Part shown: positions 26,192 through 34,163 of the stretch, in pieces | How the letters are laid out: every line of letters starts with the position of its first letter | How positions within the stretch are numbered: position 1 is the stretch's first letter | Origin: Chloroflexota bacterium | Lineage (GTDB): Bacteria > Chloroflexota > Anaerolineae > Anaerolineales > Villigracilaceae | Reading direction: 5' to 3' | Assembly (NCBI GenBank): GCA_013112685.1 | Contig: JABFGC010000002.1 | Location: 754,902 to 818,901, forward strand | Length of the DNA: 64,000 bases | The notes under the pieces: model-generated | The model's database searches: none | Told to the model about the DNA's origin: nothing | Seen by the model: the letters and a program-made list of their open reading frames with translations, nothing else | Program-made: the position numbers and the translations under genes

Positions 26192-26791
26192 TTAATTTTT
26201 CTCGGCCCTTTGTTTGATCCCGAGCATACACTTGCTCATCATTACGATGTCGCCGAGATCATAGAGAATGTAGTAGATGACCCAGGGGAATTTGAAATCA
26301 TATTTTGTGCGCAGACGAGTGACCAATCTTGTCTTGCCCTGTCCGAGTTCACTTAAGCTCCACAGCCAGGAGGCGTTTCCTTTTTTATCCCACCACTGAA
26401 TGGTTTCAGGTTCCTTGAATTCCTTGACCCACATGCCGTTCTTCTGGTCGGGGGTGAAGGGGATAAAGTAATCTTGCTCGATCTTCTGGAATTCGGGCAG
26501 GATTACGCGCGAACTTTCCCTGCCGCCATTGTCGATCCAGTCGATGCTGTACCAGCCCGCCCGCGCCGAACCGATCTGAACGATCCACTTCCAGACTTCG
26601 GAGGGTGGCGCGTGGATGGTGACCGCGCGCGTGGCTATAAAGTGAGTCTTCTTCACAATGTCATCGCCAGGAAGCGGACGCACGGCTTCTTCCTTTGTTG
26701 CGCCCCACGTCAACGTCCAGGGACGGATGCGGAGAAAATAGAGCGCCATCAAAATGGCGAGGGATGCGAGAGCGTATAAGAGTGGGGTCAT
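26192..26791 (-). CDS. Membrane-anchored SRPBCC protein
   Basis: 199 residues. One N-terminal TM helix (LLYALASLAILMALYFL) is followed by a START-like domain beginning THFIATRAVTIHAPPSEVWK WIVQIG, with GWYSIDWIDNGGRES as the usual loop. The C-terminus has FPWVIYYILYDLGDIVMMSK, a second hydrophobic helix. AAGGA precedes the ATG. Family members of this layout are annotated only as polyketide-cyclase-like; the ligand is unknown. Confidence 0.85.
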   Translation of the reverse strand: MTPLLYALASLAILMALYFLRIRPWTLTWGATKEEAVRPLPGDDIVKKTHFIATRAVTIHAPPSEVWKWIVQIGSARAGWYSIDWIDNGGRESSRVILPEFQKIEQDYFIPFTPDQKNGMWVKEFKEPETIQWWDKKGNASWLWSLSELGQGKTRLVTRLRTKYDFKFPWVIYYILYDLGDIVMMSKCMLGIKQRAEKN

Positions 26792-26855
26792 TTAATCCTT
26801 GTTGGGTCGCCAGCGGAATTTGAAGATCGTCTTTATGATTTCTATTTTCTTTTTC

Positions 26856-27248
26856 TTATTTCAATCCAGCGACAGACCAGCCACGCGCAAGGACACCCCA
26901 AAGCAGGATGAAGTCGAGCGCGATGGGGAGAAGGGAGAAGGTGTCAAAGTACAGGATGTAAAGCAGGATGGATGCGACTGCCGCGGCAATAATCAAGGGC
27001 GTAAACCAATGCGCGGGGATGAGCCACCCGAACAGGAAGAGAAGGGCGGCGATGAATCCGAGGGTGGCGACTCCTGCGAGCAGGGAGGTGACGATTCCGC
27101 CCGATGCGGGAAGTCCGCCAATGGCGGTCAGCCAAGACTTTGAGTCTGCCGCGAAGGGCCAGTAGAATTTTGCTGTGCCAGCAGGGGCAAACGGCGTGGC
27201 GCTAAAATGCGCGGCGAGTACAAGCAAGGCAATGAGGATGGCTTTCAT
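26856..27248 (-). CDS. Four-TM protein, first gene of the TetR-controlled operon
   Basis: 130 residues, four TM helices, with a conserved-looking loop FYWPFAADSKSWLTAIGGLP. CGGAGAG precedes the ATG by four bases. It is divergent from the TetR gene and only about 30 bp from the candidate operator, so it is the likeliest direct target. Family not recognised. Confidence 0.75.
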   Translation of the reverse strand: MKAILIALLVLAAHFSATPFAPAGTAKFYWPFAADSKSWLTAIGGLPASGGIVTSLLAGVATLGFIAALLFLFGWLIPAHWFTPLIIAAAVASILLYILYFDTFSLLPIALDFILLWGVLARGWSVAGLK

Positions 27249-27266
27249 TTTCTCTCCGAGTTGGAT

Positions 27267-27295
27267 TTGACTTTATATAGACCACTCGCTATAAT
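27267..27295 (+). promoter_or_regulatory. Sigma-70 promoter with LmrA/YxaF-like operator in the spacer
   Basis: TTGACT (27267-27272) and TATAAT (27290-27295) are spaced by 17 bp and drive the TetR gene. The spacer and -10 hold TATAGACCACTCGCTATA (27276-27293), close to the published B. subtilis LmrA/YxaF operator core TAGACCAGTCACTATA. Binding here would block the tetR promoter and probably the divergent operon, giving autoregulation and repression of the seven minus-strand genes. Confidence 0.75.
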
Positions 27296-27331
27296 ACTTA
27301 TGTTCCCCCAAATTGAAAGGTGACAAATATC

Positions 27332-27901
27332 ATGTCCTCCGCCCGTGAAAAGATACTGAAAACCGCCAGCGAACTGATGGAAAAGCAAGGCTATCATGGC
27401 ACTGGGTTGAATGAAATTATCCAAACAAGCGGCGCGCCGAAAGGATCGTTGTATTATTATTTCCCCGATGGGAAAGAACAACTTGCCAGTGAGGCTATTT
27501 TGCAGGCGGGAAAAACTGTCTCGGATCGTTTCCGCGAACGGACGGCGGCTGAGCCGAACGCCGCGCAAGCCATCCGCGACTTTTTGTATATGGTTGCACA
27601 GCGCATGGAGGAGACGAATTTCTATACAGGCTCCACGATGACCATGATCGCGATGGAGACAGTCGCCAACTCGAAGCGGATCAATCAAGCGTGTCAGCAG
27701 GGATACACGATTTTGATCGAAGCGTTCAGGGACAAATTACTCTCAGGCGGTATGGATGCGACGAGAGCGGGCGATATGGCTGGGATGATCATCGCGGCGG
27801 TGGAAGGGGGCATCATTTTGAGCCGCACGTATCAGGACGCGAATCACCTGAGGCGGATCGCGGATCATATTTTTCAGATGTTGAGGGTAGACAAGATATA
27901 G
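27332..27901 (+). CDS. TetR-family repressor, LmrA/YxaF-like
   Basis: 189 residues. The HTH (residues 5-50) reads EKILKTASELMEKQGYHGTG and SGAPKGSLYYYFPDGKEQLA, diagnostic for the LmrA/YxaF branch, whose members control multidrug and flavonoid-responsive efflux or dioxygenase genes. The ligand domain has the matching NFYTGSTMTMIAMETVANSK and AVEGGIILSRTYQD blocks. Start 27332 follows AAAGG; a GTG four codons upstream is possible. It is divergent from the 27.2-21.4 kb operon and is probably its repressor. Confidence 0.93.
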   Translation: MSSAREKILKTASELMEKQGYHGTGLNEIIQTSGAPKGSLYYYFPDGKEQLASEAILQAGKTVSDRFRERTAAEPNAAQAIRDFLYMVAQRMEETNFYTGSTMTMIAMETVANSKRINQACQQGYTILIEAFRDKLLSGGMDATRAGDMAGMIIAAVEGGIILSRTYQDANHLRRIADHIFQMLRVDKI

Positions 27902-27952
27902 CTCCCAGCGTTCAATTTGTTGCGTTATGATTTATAGGGAATTCTATAAGTT

Positions 27953-28953
27953 ACGTCTGATGTGAAATCAAAAAGCAAGGCTGAAAGTCTGAACATTAAC
28001 ATTGAAGTCAATACGCAGCAAGTGACGTAAGAGATGGCTGGTCATCTTGGCAATAATCCGGGTGCGTAAACCCGAAACGGTCTTGGCCAGCAGCCGCTCA
28101 ATATTGCGACCCGTATTCTGGATTTCATGAAATACTCCTTCAATGCGTTCTCGCATGGCAGAAAGCCAGCGGTCAAACGCTTTTGAGTTTTGAACGAATT
28201 GTTTTTGCGCTTGGGTGTCCAAATTCGATTGTGGGTCTGGTCAAATATGGAGGCTTGCCACTCGGAACCCAAAAAACCTTTATCGGCAAAGATTTGGCTG
28301 TTGCCTAGGTAGTCAATTACTGCTTCGGCAGCCAAACGTTCATCCAAATTGGCTGGAACCAGTTCGTAAACAACCGGTAACCCCTCCAGAGTGGAGAGAA
28401 CCACCAACTTGTACCCAAAGTATTTCAGGTTACGACTGGCACAATGCCCATAATTGGCATGTCCGGCAAAGTCACTATGGCTTTTGTGTCGTTTGTAGCC
28501 GAGAACCGGTACAGGTTTGGTGTCCAGCAAGTAGTTGGTATGCAAGTGCCAGCCTTTTTGGATAATCCAATAGCGTCGCAGTTCTTCGATCAGAAATTGC
28601 AAGGCGCGGGCTCGGCGATTGAACTGGCTTTGATCGACTAACTTTGGAAACAAAGGCAGGTGATTGGCACGAATAAACTCCAAATATTGTGTCTCGGCAG
28701 GGTAAGGAATGAAATCCTGTGCCAATACCAGCGTAATGACTTCACTGTCTCGGAAGACTGGTTTCTTTCCAACTTTGCCTGCCAATAATTTACTGCCATG
28801 AACTTGATACCAGTCATCGACCAGCACAAAAATAATGGTCAAAAGGTCACTTATGGGTATACTTGACATGGGAATGCCTCCTCAAGCGGTTCTGATTCAA
28901 CCTTATCTTGAGGGCATTCCCTTTCCTCGTCAACCCCATTTCACATCAGACGT
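27953..28953 (-). mobile_element. IS982-family insertion sequence, 1,001 bp
   Basis: 16-bp terminal inverted repeats ACGTCTGATGTGAAAT lie at 27953-27968 and 28938-28953. The flanks carry an identical 7-bp duplication ATAAGTT (27946-27952 and 28954-28960). The single transposase gene fills the minus strand. Length, terminal repeats and target-site size fit IS982. The intact duplication implies a recent simple insertion. Confidence 0.92.
27968..28869 (-). pseudogene. IS982-type transposase, frameshifted
   Basis: The first part (to about residue 222) carries the IS982 DDE features: LLDTKPVPVLGYKRHKSHSD, FGYKLVVLSTLEGLPVVYEL and FADKGFLGSEWQ, where the three acidic residues supply the catalytic site. 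At an A5 run (28202-28206) one base is missing. In the other frame the C-terminus continues QFVQNSKAFDRW then RERIEGVFHEIQNTGRNIER, ending in the left terminal repeat. Restoring A6 gives about 300 residues, a normal length. It is either an inactivating indel or a base-call error; an A5 run is a weak site for programmed slippage. Confidence 0.85.
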
Positions 28954-28960
28954 ATAAGTT

Positions 28961-29353
28961 ATAAAAACAAACTCTCGACTTTGGCTATTTGGTTGTGGCA
29001 GTTGAAAAGGGGAAGCCTTCTGAGTAAAGTAATGGTTGCGAGACCATACTGAATAGGGTTAGTTGTTGTGTTTAAAAACGAACTCCCCAGTTTGAAAAGC
29101 AGGGGAGTAGGCATGATCGTTTATGAGAGAGGAGTCGAATACCCGTAAACAAGTATTCCGCAATATAGAGAAAATTATTCTTGTTTTTGAAGTTTCATCC
29201 CATATCTGGGGGTCAGGCTGTGGTATGTAGTGAAGTAGGACGGAATTTGTAGCCGTATACCAGGTTTATACCTCGCCGGACAGATTATATTGAGGTTGTG
29301 AACTGTGGACACAATAGAATCCTTTAAAGTTGTTTCTTGAATCATTTGGAGGA
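28961..29353. other. Intergenic region beside the IS element
   Basis: AT-rich and gene-free. It contains a weak hairpin ACTCCCC/GGGGAGT near 29083-29109 and the YGYKFR repeat copy C. I see no promoter or RNA that can be supported. Confidence 0.4.
29241..29305 (-). repeat. Degenerate YGYKFR repeat, copy C
   Basis: The minus strand encodes SVRRGINLVYGYKFRPTS and continues to a stop. It shares CTGTCCGGCG-GGTA and CTGGTATACGG with copies A and D. An in-frame stop lies directly upstream, so it is not part of a longer intact gene here. Confidence 0.5.
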
Positions 29354-30676
29354 TCAAGGTTTGACGATCACTCGAAATATCCAAGGACCGGAGAAACGGT
29401 CAGAAAGAGCCTCCCAAATGACAGGATAGACCTCCCAATCCTCCGAACCAGCCGGGCGCTTGACGGCAACCACATCCCGTTTCTCTGGCAGGTATTCGAA
29501 GGCGATTCCCAATGATTCCAGTTCCGCGTTTGCCCTTGCCACGCGTTCTTGTGAGATCACCTCAGGTACAGGTGTGATTAGGTAAGGCACAAATACTTCA
29601 ATAACCGTTTCCTTGCCGTCGTGCGGCGCGTCAAACCCCAATTCCGCACATCGTTCCCGATCGTGCAGATCACCCCTTCCCTGAACTCCGCCGGTAATGG
29701 CGTTAGCCGCCTGGGAATACGGGTATTCGGGGCTATCGCCAATTCGAAGAGAAGCCTTCCATAACTGCCAGTCTTGCATCGTGGGCGTGTCAAAACACAT
29801 CACCAGTTCGGTATGGGACCGGTTCACGGTCATGTGCTTCAAGGTCATGCTGACGCTGTTTGCTTCAACGGTTTGATTGACTTCGACCTCGATCCCCTTC
29901 TGAACTGGCACATCGAATACGAACTGGGTGGATCCCATCAACGGGATATTTCGCATCTCCGGGGTTGTGCTTTTCGAATTTGGGTCTAGATAGGGGGCAT
30001 CAAACCCTCCGACTCGAATATCCATCTGAAGCGCCAGAACAGGCGTCAGGTCGGCGTTGATGCGCCCGTAATAATTCGCGGTGATAACTTTCGATCCGTC
30101 TTCACGGTTCTCGGCGGCTGTCGAAAACCCATCCTGACCAAGAACATTGCCGTTCAGGTCGCGCAGGGAAAAGGTTCCCATGGCTCCATAGCCGTAATCC
30201 AGCCCTTCCGGCAGGTTCAACCCGCTGATCGTAAATCTGACTGCAACACGACTCTCATCGGCGTACGCCCAGTTCAAAATGACTTTCACATTTTGCATCG
30301 CTTCCTCGGCAATGGCCGTCGCTGGAGGAGCGGATGATTCTTCGTACCATCGTGCAATAGGCGTCGCCAGTGGAGGCGTGGAATACACGGTGGGCAGGGT
30401 GGTCACATCCATGCCGGTGATCAAGTCCTGCTGATTTGCGCCTTCCAATCCCGCATCGCTCCCCAGAAACCGATAGTAGGCATACGCGGCGGTACTTGCA
30501 AGCAGAAGAGTCACGAGAGCCAACGCCAATGATGAACTTAGTTTAAATCGGGGTTTCACTGTCAAGGCATACCTTTTTTTTAGCCGGGATTCGATCCCCG
30601 GCCACAGGTCCATGTTTTCCGCGATATGACGGCGGGCGATCTTTTCGAGCGCGTCCCTAACCTGGTCTTTGTTCAT
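29354..30676 (-). CDS. Membrane anti-sigma-like protein (DUF4179-like)
   Basis: 440 residues. A cytoplasmic N-terminus (1-45) contains the LWPGIESRL motif, followed by one TM helix (48-68) and a large extracytoplasmic domain. The same LWPxI motif and layout occur in the protein at 54504. It begins 3 bp after the ECF sigma gene, so the pair is almost certainly a sigma/anti-sigma module in which the N-terminus binds the sigma factor and the exterior senses a signal. No zinc-binding motif is seen. The signal is unknown. Confidence 0.8.
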   Translation of the reverse strand: MNKDQVRDALEKIARRHIAENMDLWPGIESRLKKRYALTVKPRFKLSSSLALALVTLLLASTAAYAYYRFLGSDAGLEGANQQDLITGMDVTTLPTVYSTPPLATPIARWYEESSAPPATAIAEEAMQNVKVILNWAYADESRVAVRFTISGLNLPEGLDYGYGAMGTFSLRDLNGNVLGQDGFSTAAENREDGSKVITANYYGRINADLTPVLALQMDIRVGGFDAPYLDPNSKSTTPEMRNIPLMGSTQFVFDVPVQKGIEVEVNQTVEANSVSMTLKHMTVNRSHTELVMCFDTPTMQDWQLWKASLRIGDSPEYPYSQAANAITGGVQGRGDLHDRERCAELGFDAPHDGKETVIEVFVPYLITPVPEVISQERVARANAELESLGIAFEYLPEKRDVVAVKRPAGSEDWEVYPVIWEALSDRFSGPWIFRVIVKP

Positions 30677-30679
30677 TCT

Positions 30680-31231
30680 TTACTCCTTGTCTGCCAGCAT
30701 TACGCGCAGACGTTTGCGTGCCGCGTTCAGCATCCACTTCACCGTTCCAGCGGCTGTACGGGCCTCCCGCGCCATCTCCTTTTCGCTCATCTCCAGGAAA
30801 TATCGTTGCACGATCACAGCCCTTTGTCGCGGCGACAGTTTCTGCATCGCTTCCCAGATTTGATTTTGAACTTCGATCTCCTCGACTTGCGATTCGACCG
30901 AATTGGCATTTTGCGCGAGTTCCGCGAAAAGGATCTCCGCCTCCGCTTCATCCCCCGCCTCCACCTGCCGCGCCGACCGTTGCATGATCTTCACCGAGGC
31001 ATTGACCACGCTCCGCAGGAACCACGGCTCGAATGGGCGCGTCGAATCGAATCCGCCAATCGAGCGATACGCCTGGAGGAACGAATCCTGCACGACGTCT
31101 TCAGCCAGTCCCTTGTCTCTTGTAATCAGGTATGCGGTACGCACAGCCTTCACCTGATAACGCAAGACGAGGTATTCCAGTCCGCCAATGTCGCCATGTT
31201 TGAGTCGTTGGATGGCTTGTTTTTCATCCAT
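30680..31231 (-). CDS. ECF sigma factor
   Basis: 183 residues. Region 2 is EDVVQDSFLQAYRSIGGFD with FEPWFLRSVVNASVKIMQRS. Region 4 is MQKLSPRQRAVIVQRYFLEM plus SEKEMAREARTAAGTVKWML. I chose the ATG at 31231 (MDEKQAIQRLKHG) because region 2 begins shortly after; the frame to 31321 adds an unrelated leader. It is closely related to the sigma factor at 53956. It should direct RNA polymerase to a small regulon, probably including its own operon, under control of the membrane protein encoded next. Confidence 0.9.
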   Translation of the reverse strand: MDEKQAIQRLKHGDIGGLEYLVLRYQVKAVRTAYLITRDKGLAEDVVQDSFLQAYRSIGGFDSTRPFEPWFLRSVVNASVKIMQRSARQVEAGDEAEAEILFAELAQNANSVESQVEEIEVQNQIWEAMQKLSPRQRAVIVQRYFLEMSEKEMAREARTAAGTVKWMLNAARKRLRVMLADKE

Positions 31232-31391
31232 GTCTATAGTCTTTATCCCTTGAATGGACATAAGGTTGGGGAGAAACCACCTGCCGGGATCGAACTTCGG
31301 GATGCAGAATCGGCGAATCACCTGTAACCCTTTGATGCTTCCAATGTAACTTTTTCGAGCCGAATGTGTAATGTTGAGTAGAGAATGACAG

Positions 31392-31877
31392 ATGCTTACG
31401 TTCCATGAGATCTATGAGCGATATTCCAGAGATGTCTATCGTTACTCCTTCTGGCTTTCAGGAAGCGCAGATGATGCAGATGATATTACCTCAGAAACCT
31501 TCGCCCGCGCCTGGGTGGGGCGCAATGAAATCCGCACGGAGACGGTCAAGGCTTTCCTCCTGGCAATCGCCCGCAACCTGTATTTGAACCAAAAAAGGCG
31601 CTCAAACCGTCACGTAGACTTAAACCCCGATCAGGTTGACCCATATCCCGGTCCGGACCGTCAGGTCGAGTCCCGTCAGGAACTGGAGCGCGCCATCGGC
31701 GCCTTGCGGTCGTTGAACGAGGTTGATCGGACGGCGTTCCTTCTGCGGATACAACACCAATTGCCATACGAAGAAATCGCCCGTATCCTGCAATTACCGC
31801 TGACCACCGTCAAAGTCAAGATACATCGAACAAGGTTAAAACTGGCTGCCCAGGAGATTGGAGAAACACATGAATGA
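31392..31877 (+). CDS. ECF sigma factor
   Basis: 161 residues. Region 2 is FHEIYERYSRDVYRYSFWLS with DDITSETFARAWVGR. Region 4 is LRSLNEVDRTAFLLRIQHQL plus YEEIARILQLPLTTVKVKIH. It belongs to a different subgroup from the divergent sigma gene 160 bp away. Its stop overlaps the start of the small membrane protein that follows, which should be its anti-sigma factor. The ribosome-binding site is weak. Confidence 0.9.
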   Translation: MLTFHEIYERYSRDVYRYSFWLSGSADDADDITSETFARAWVGRNEIRTETVKAFLLAIARNLYLNQKRRSNRHVDLNPDQVDPYPGPDRQVESRQELERAIGALRSLNEVDRTAFLLRIQHQLPYEEIARILQLPLTTVKVKIHRTRLKLAAQEIGETHE

Positions 31878-32265
31878 AAAAATTCCCCAATACGTGATCA
31901 TTGATCTGTTACCCCTTTATCTGTCCGATGAAGTGAGTAACGAGACACGGGACCTGATCGAAGAATATTTAAAGACAGACCCCCAATTGGCAACCCTCGC
32001 AACGCAGGCGAAGATTGCGACATCCCTGCAGGAAATTCCTGCGCCAACCAATAAGGAGACTGAAATGGAAGCATTCAAAAAAGCAAGAAAACTCATGATT
32101 CAACACAACGTATTTCTGGGACTGGCGGTATTTTCCACATTGTTCGCGGTTCCAGGCACAATCTCACTTCGAGATGAAGATCCGCTGGCGCCGTTCTTGT
32201 TTTTCGGCGTGGCGATCATTTTCTGGATTGCTTTCTTCATCGTTAACAGGAAACTTGGCGAATAA
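31870..32265 (+). CDS. Small membrane anti-sigma factor without zinc motif
   Basis: 131 residues. The N-terminus YVIIDLLPLYLSDEVSNETR resembles the ASD helix of zinc anti-sigma factors but has no HxxxCxxC. Two TM helices follow (VFLGLAVFSTLFAVPGTISL and APFLFFGVAIIFWIAFFIV). GGAG precedes the ATG at 31870 by 7 bases, and the start overlaps the sigma stop by 8 bp. It likely holds the upstream sigma factor at the membrane. Confidence 0.8.
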   Translation: MNEKIPQYVIIDLLPLYLSDEVSNETRDLIEEYLKTDPQLATLATQAKIATSLQEIPAPTNKETEMEAFKKARKLMIQHNVFLGLAVFSTLFAVPGTISLRDEDPLAPFLFFGVAIIFWIAFFIVNRKLGE

Positions 32266-32329
32266 CAACTCAATGAGAAAAGGCGGCTGCTTTCACGGCG
32301 GTCACCTTTTTATGAGTATATTTTCGATC

Positions 32330-32359
32330 TTGACAATAATAGTCCTATATAGTACTATT
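32330..32359 (+). promoter_or_regulatory. Sigma-70 promoter with embedded palindrome
   Basis: TTGACA (32330-32335) and TACTAT (32353-32358) are 17 bp apart, 30 bp before the next gene. A 22-bp near-perfect palindrome (32338-32359), arms AATAGT/ACTATT around TATATA, fills the spacer and -10, so a repressor could block it. The PadR protein encoded at 33506 is a candidate, by proximity only. Confidence 0.65.
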
Positions 32360-32387
32360 CCTGAAATGCACTATATTAGGCGACAAA

Positions 32388-32840
32388 ATGCTCTACACAA
32401 TTCTCAAATATATTCACATCGTTTCAGCCATTGTGGCGGTCGGGGTAAATATCACCTACCCTTTATGGTTTTCCCGCGCCCGGAAAAAGCCGGAAGCCCT
32501 TGTCTTTACACTTCGTACAGTGAAATTCATCGACGAATGGATCGCTGTCCCCGCGTACGTTCTCCTTTTCCCTTCCGGCTGGTGGCTGGCTTCTCTGGCG
32601 GGCTGGTCACTGACCACACCCTGGATCCTTACTTCTCTCGTTTTATATGCCTTACTTTCCATTGTCGGTTTGGGGCTATTCACTCCTGCTCTCAAAAAAC
32701 AAATAGCAATTGCTGAAAATCCGGGACCCAATACAGCCGAATACCAGAAAATATCCCATCTCACCACTACTATCAGTGTAGCGCTGAACTTCCTCGTTTT
32801 GGTCATTATCTTCTTGATGGTCGCCAAATCTGCATTATAG
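32388..32840 (+). CDS. DUF2269 membrane protein
   Basis: 150 residues with four TM helices. LKYIHIVSAIVAVGVNITYP, FIDEWIAVPAYVLLFPSGWW and PALKKQIA fit DUF2269. The ribosome-binding site is weak. The gene is expressed from the palindrome-bearing promoter immediately upstream. Function unknown. Confidence 0.8.
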   Translation: MLYTILKYIHIVSAIVAVGVNITYPLWFSRARKKPEALVFTLRTVKFIDEWIAVPAYVLLFPSGWWLASLAGWSLTTPWILTSLVLYALLSIVGLGLFTPALKKQIAIAENPGPNTAEYQKISHLTTTISVALNFLVLVIIFLMVAKSAL

Positions 32841-32910
32841 CCCTGCGCTATCAACATGCAAAAATGGTTCGCGCAAAATCCGATTTTCTTAATTGCTCAC
32901 AGGTCAAATC

Positions 32911-33432
32911 ATGCATAATGCTCAAACTCCAGATACTCATCGACCCCGAAGAATCGTTTCCATCTTTACGGGCAATGCGATTCAATTCACCGGGATTGTT
33001 CTTGGTTCTTTATTATTGTGGATTAGTATACAGCCGGGGAGTGCGGGTGTTCGTATATCGGCAATGATCGGCGGCTATCTGCTGATCTATTTTAATTCTC
33101 ATTCTTTGTTGCATTATTCAATTGGAAAGCTGACCGGCATTAACTTCAAACATTATTCGATTGGCGGATCATCCCATGCTTCATCCTATCCTCCTGGTGT
33201 GAGGAACCTCTTCGAACGCCTGCCATTCTTTTCTGCCCATACCGACCCTTCGTCGATGAAAAACGCGCATCAATACGCGAAGGCATTGATGTTTGCCGCG
33301 GGCATCACAGGTACGGTCGTGCTCTGTACTGTTGCATCGTTTATTGTATATCATGCGGATGCGCCTGGCGGATCTGCATTGTTGATTTTCAACATGATCT
33401 GGCAGGCAAGTTCCCTCGTCGCTGAAATGTAG
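32911..33432 (+). CDS. Uncharacterised four-TM protein
   Basis: About 173 residues. The N-terminus is basic, then FTGNAIQFTGIVLGSLLLWI and three further helices; a loop has the polar run NSHSLLHYSIGKLTGINFKH. The His pair in the membrane-proximal loop could bind metal, but no family is recognised. The TTG at 32893 is a possible earlier start. It sits between the DUF2269 gene and the PadR gene. Confidence 0.65.
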   Translation: MHNAQTPDTHRPRRIVSIFTGNAIQFTGIVLGSLLLWISIQPGSAGVRISAMIGGYLLIYFNSHSLLHYSIGKLTGINFKHYSIGGSSHASSYPPGVRNLFERLPFFSAHTDPSSMKNAHQYAKALMFAAGITGTVVLCTVASFIVYHADAPGGSALLIFNMIWQASSLVAEM

Positions 33433-33505
33433 CCGTCTGGCGATCTTGGAAAAGCATTTAATATCGTAAAAACAACCAAATCGAAATAAACAGGACAATC
33501 AAAAA

Positions 33506-34057
33506 ATGCCTCTCTCGCATGCAATACTTGGTTTTATAGAATTCCGACCGATGACCGGATATGACCTTAAAAAATACTTCGACCAATCCATTGCGCATTT
33601 TTGGTCTGCTACAAAAAGCCATATCTATCAAGCGCTTGAAAAACTTGAAAAGGATGGCTTTGTTGTATCGCAAATAATCCCACAGGAAGGCAAGCCTAAT
33701 CGAAGGGAATATCAAATTACCGAAACGGGGCGCACCGAACTGCGCCGCTGGTTGACTTCGCCTCTACCGCCTGGGCAACTCCGTGAAGGCTGGCTGATCC
33801 AGGTGTTCTTTTCTCATAAAAGTAGCAATGAAGAAATTGCGGCTCTGCTAAAAGCGCGAATGATAGCCATACGTGAAAGACTGACGGTCTACCGTACAGT
33901 TGTGCAGGAAGTTGTTGCCCAAAACGCCGAAAGGGTGGGAATTGAACGCGCAAGGCAATTGTGGCAGATCACCCTGGATCACGGAATTGACTATTACGAG
34001 TTCGAAATCGCATGGCTTGAGAAAACAATCGACCGTGTAAACACATTGCCGCGTTGA
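33506..34057 (+). CDS. PadR-family transcriptional regulator
   Basis: 183 residues. The PadR winged helix is MPLSHAILGFIEFRPMTGYD with FWSATKSHIYQALEKLEKDG and REYQITETGRTELRRWL. A long C-terminal dimerisation helix (residues 95-175) marks the PadR-s2/Vir-like type. These proteins usually repress a nearby membrane or transporter gene and are released by small molecules. CAGGA precedes the ATG loosely. Its target may be the 32338-32359 palindrome. Confidence 0.92.
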   Translation: MPLSHAILGFIEFRPMTGYDLKKYFDQSIAHFWSATKSHIYQALEKLEKDGFVVSQIIPQEGKPNRREYQITETGRTELRRWLTSPLPPGQLREGWLIQVFFSHKSSNEEIAALLKARMIAIRERLTVYRTVVQEVVAQNAERVGIERARQLWQITLDHGIDYYEFEIAWLEKTIDRVNTLPR

Positions 34058-34163
34058 TATCGAATTCTGTTTGTAATGTCAGCAGAGACATCAAAGAGCA
34101 TCTATCGGCTGAATACCAAACTTTGGCTGTCAATTGACGCAACTGTTCAAAAGGATATTTACA

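Noticed and set aside
28199..28210. Programmed frameshift in the IS982 transposase
   Set aside because: The A5 run is shorter than usual slippery sites and IS982 elements normally use one frame; an indel or base-call error is simpler.
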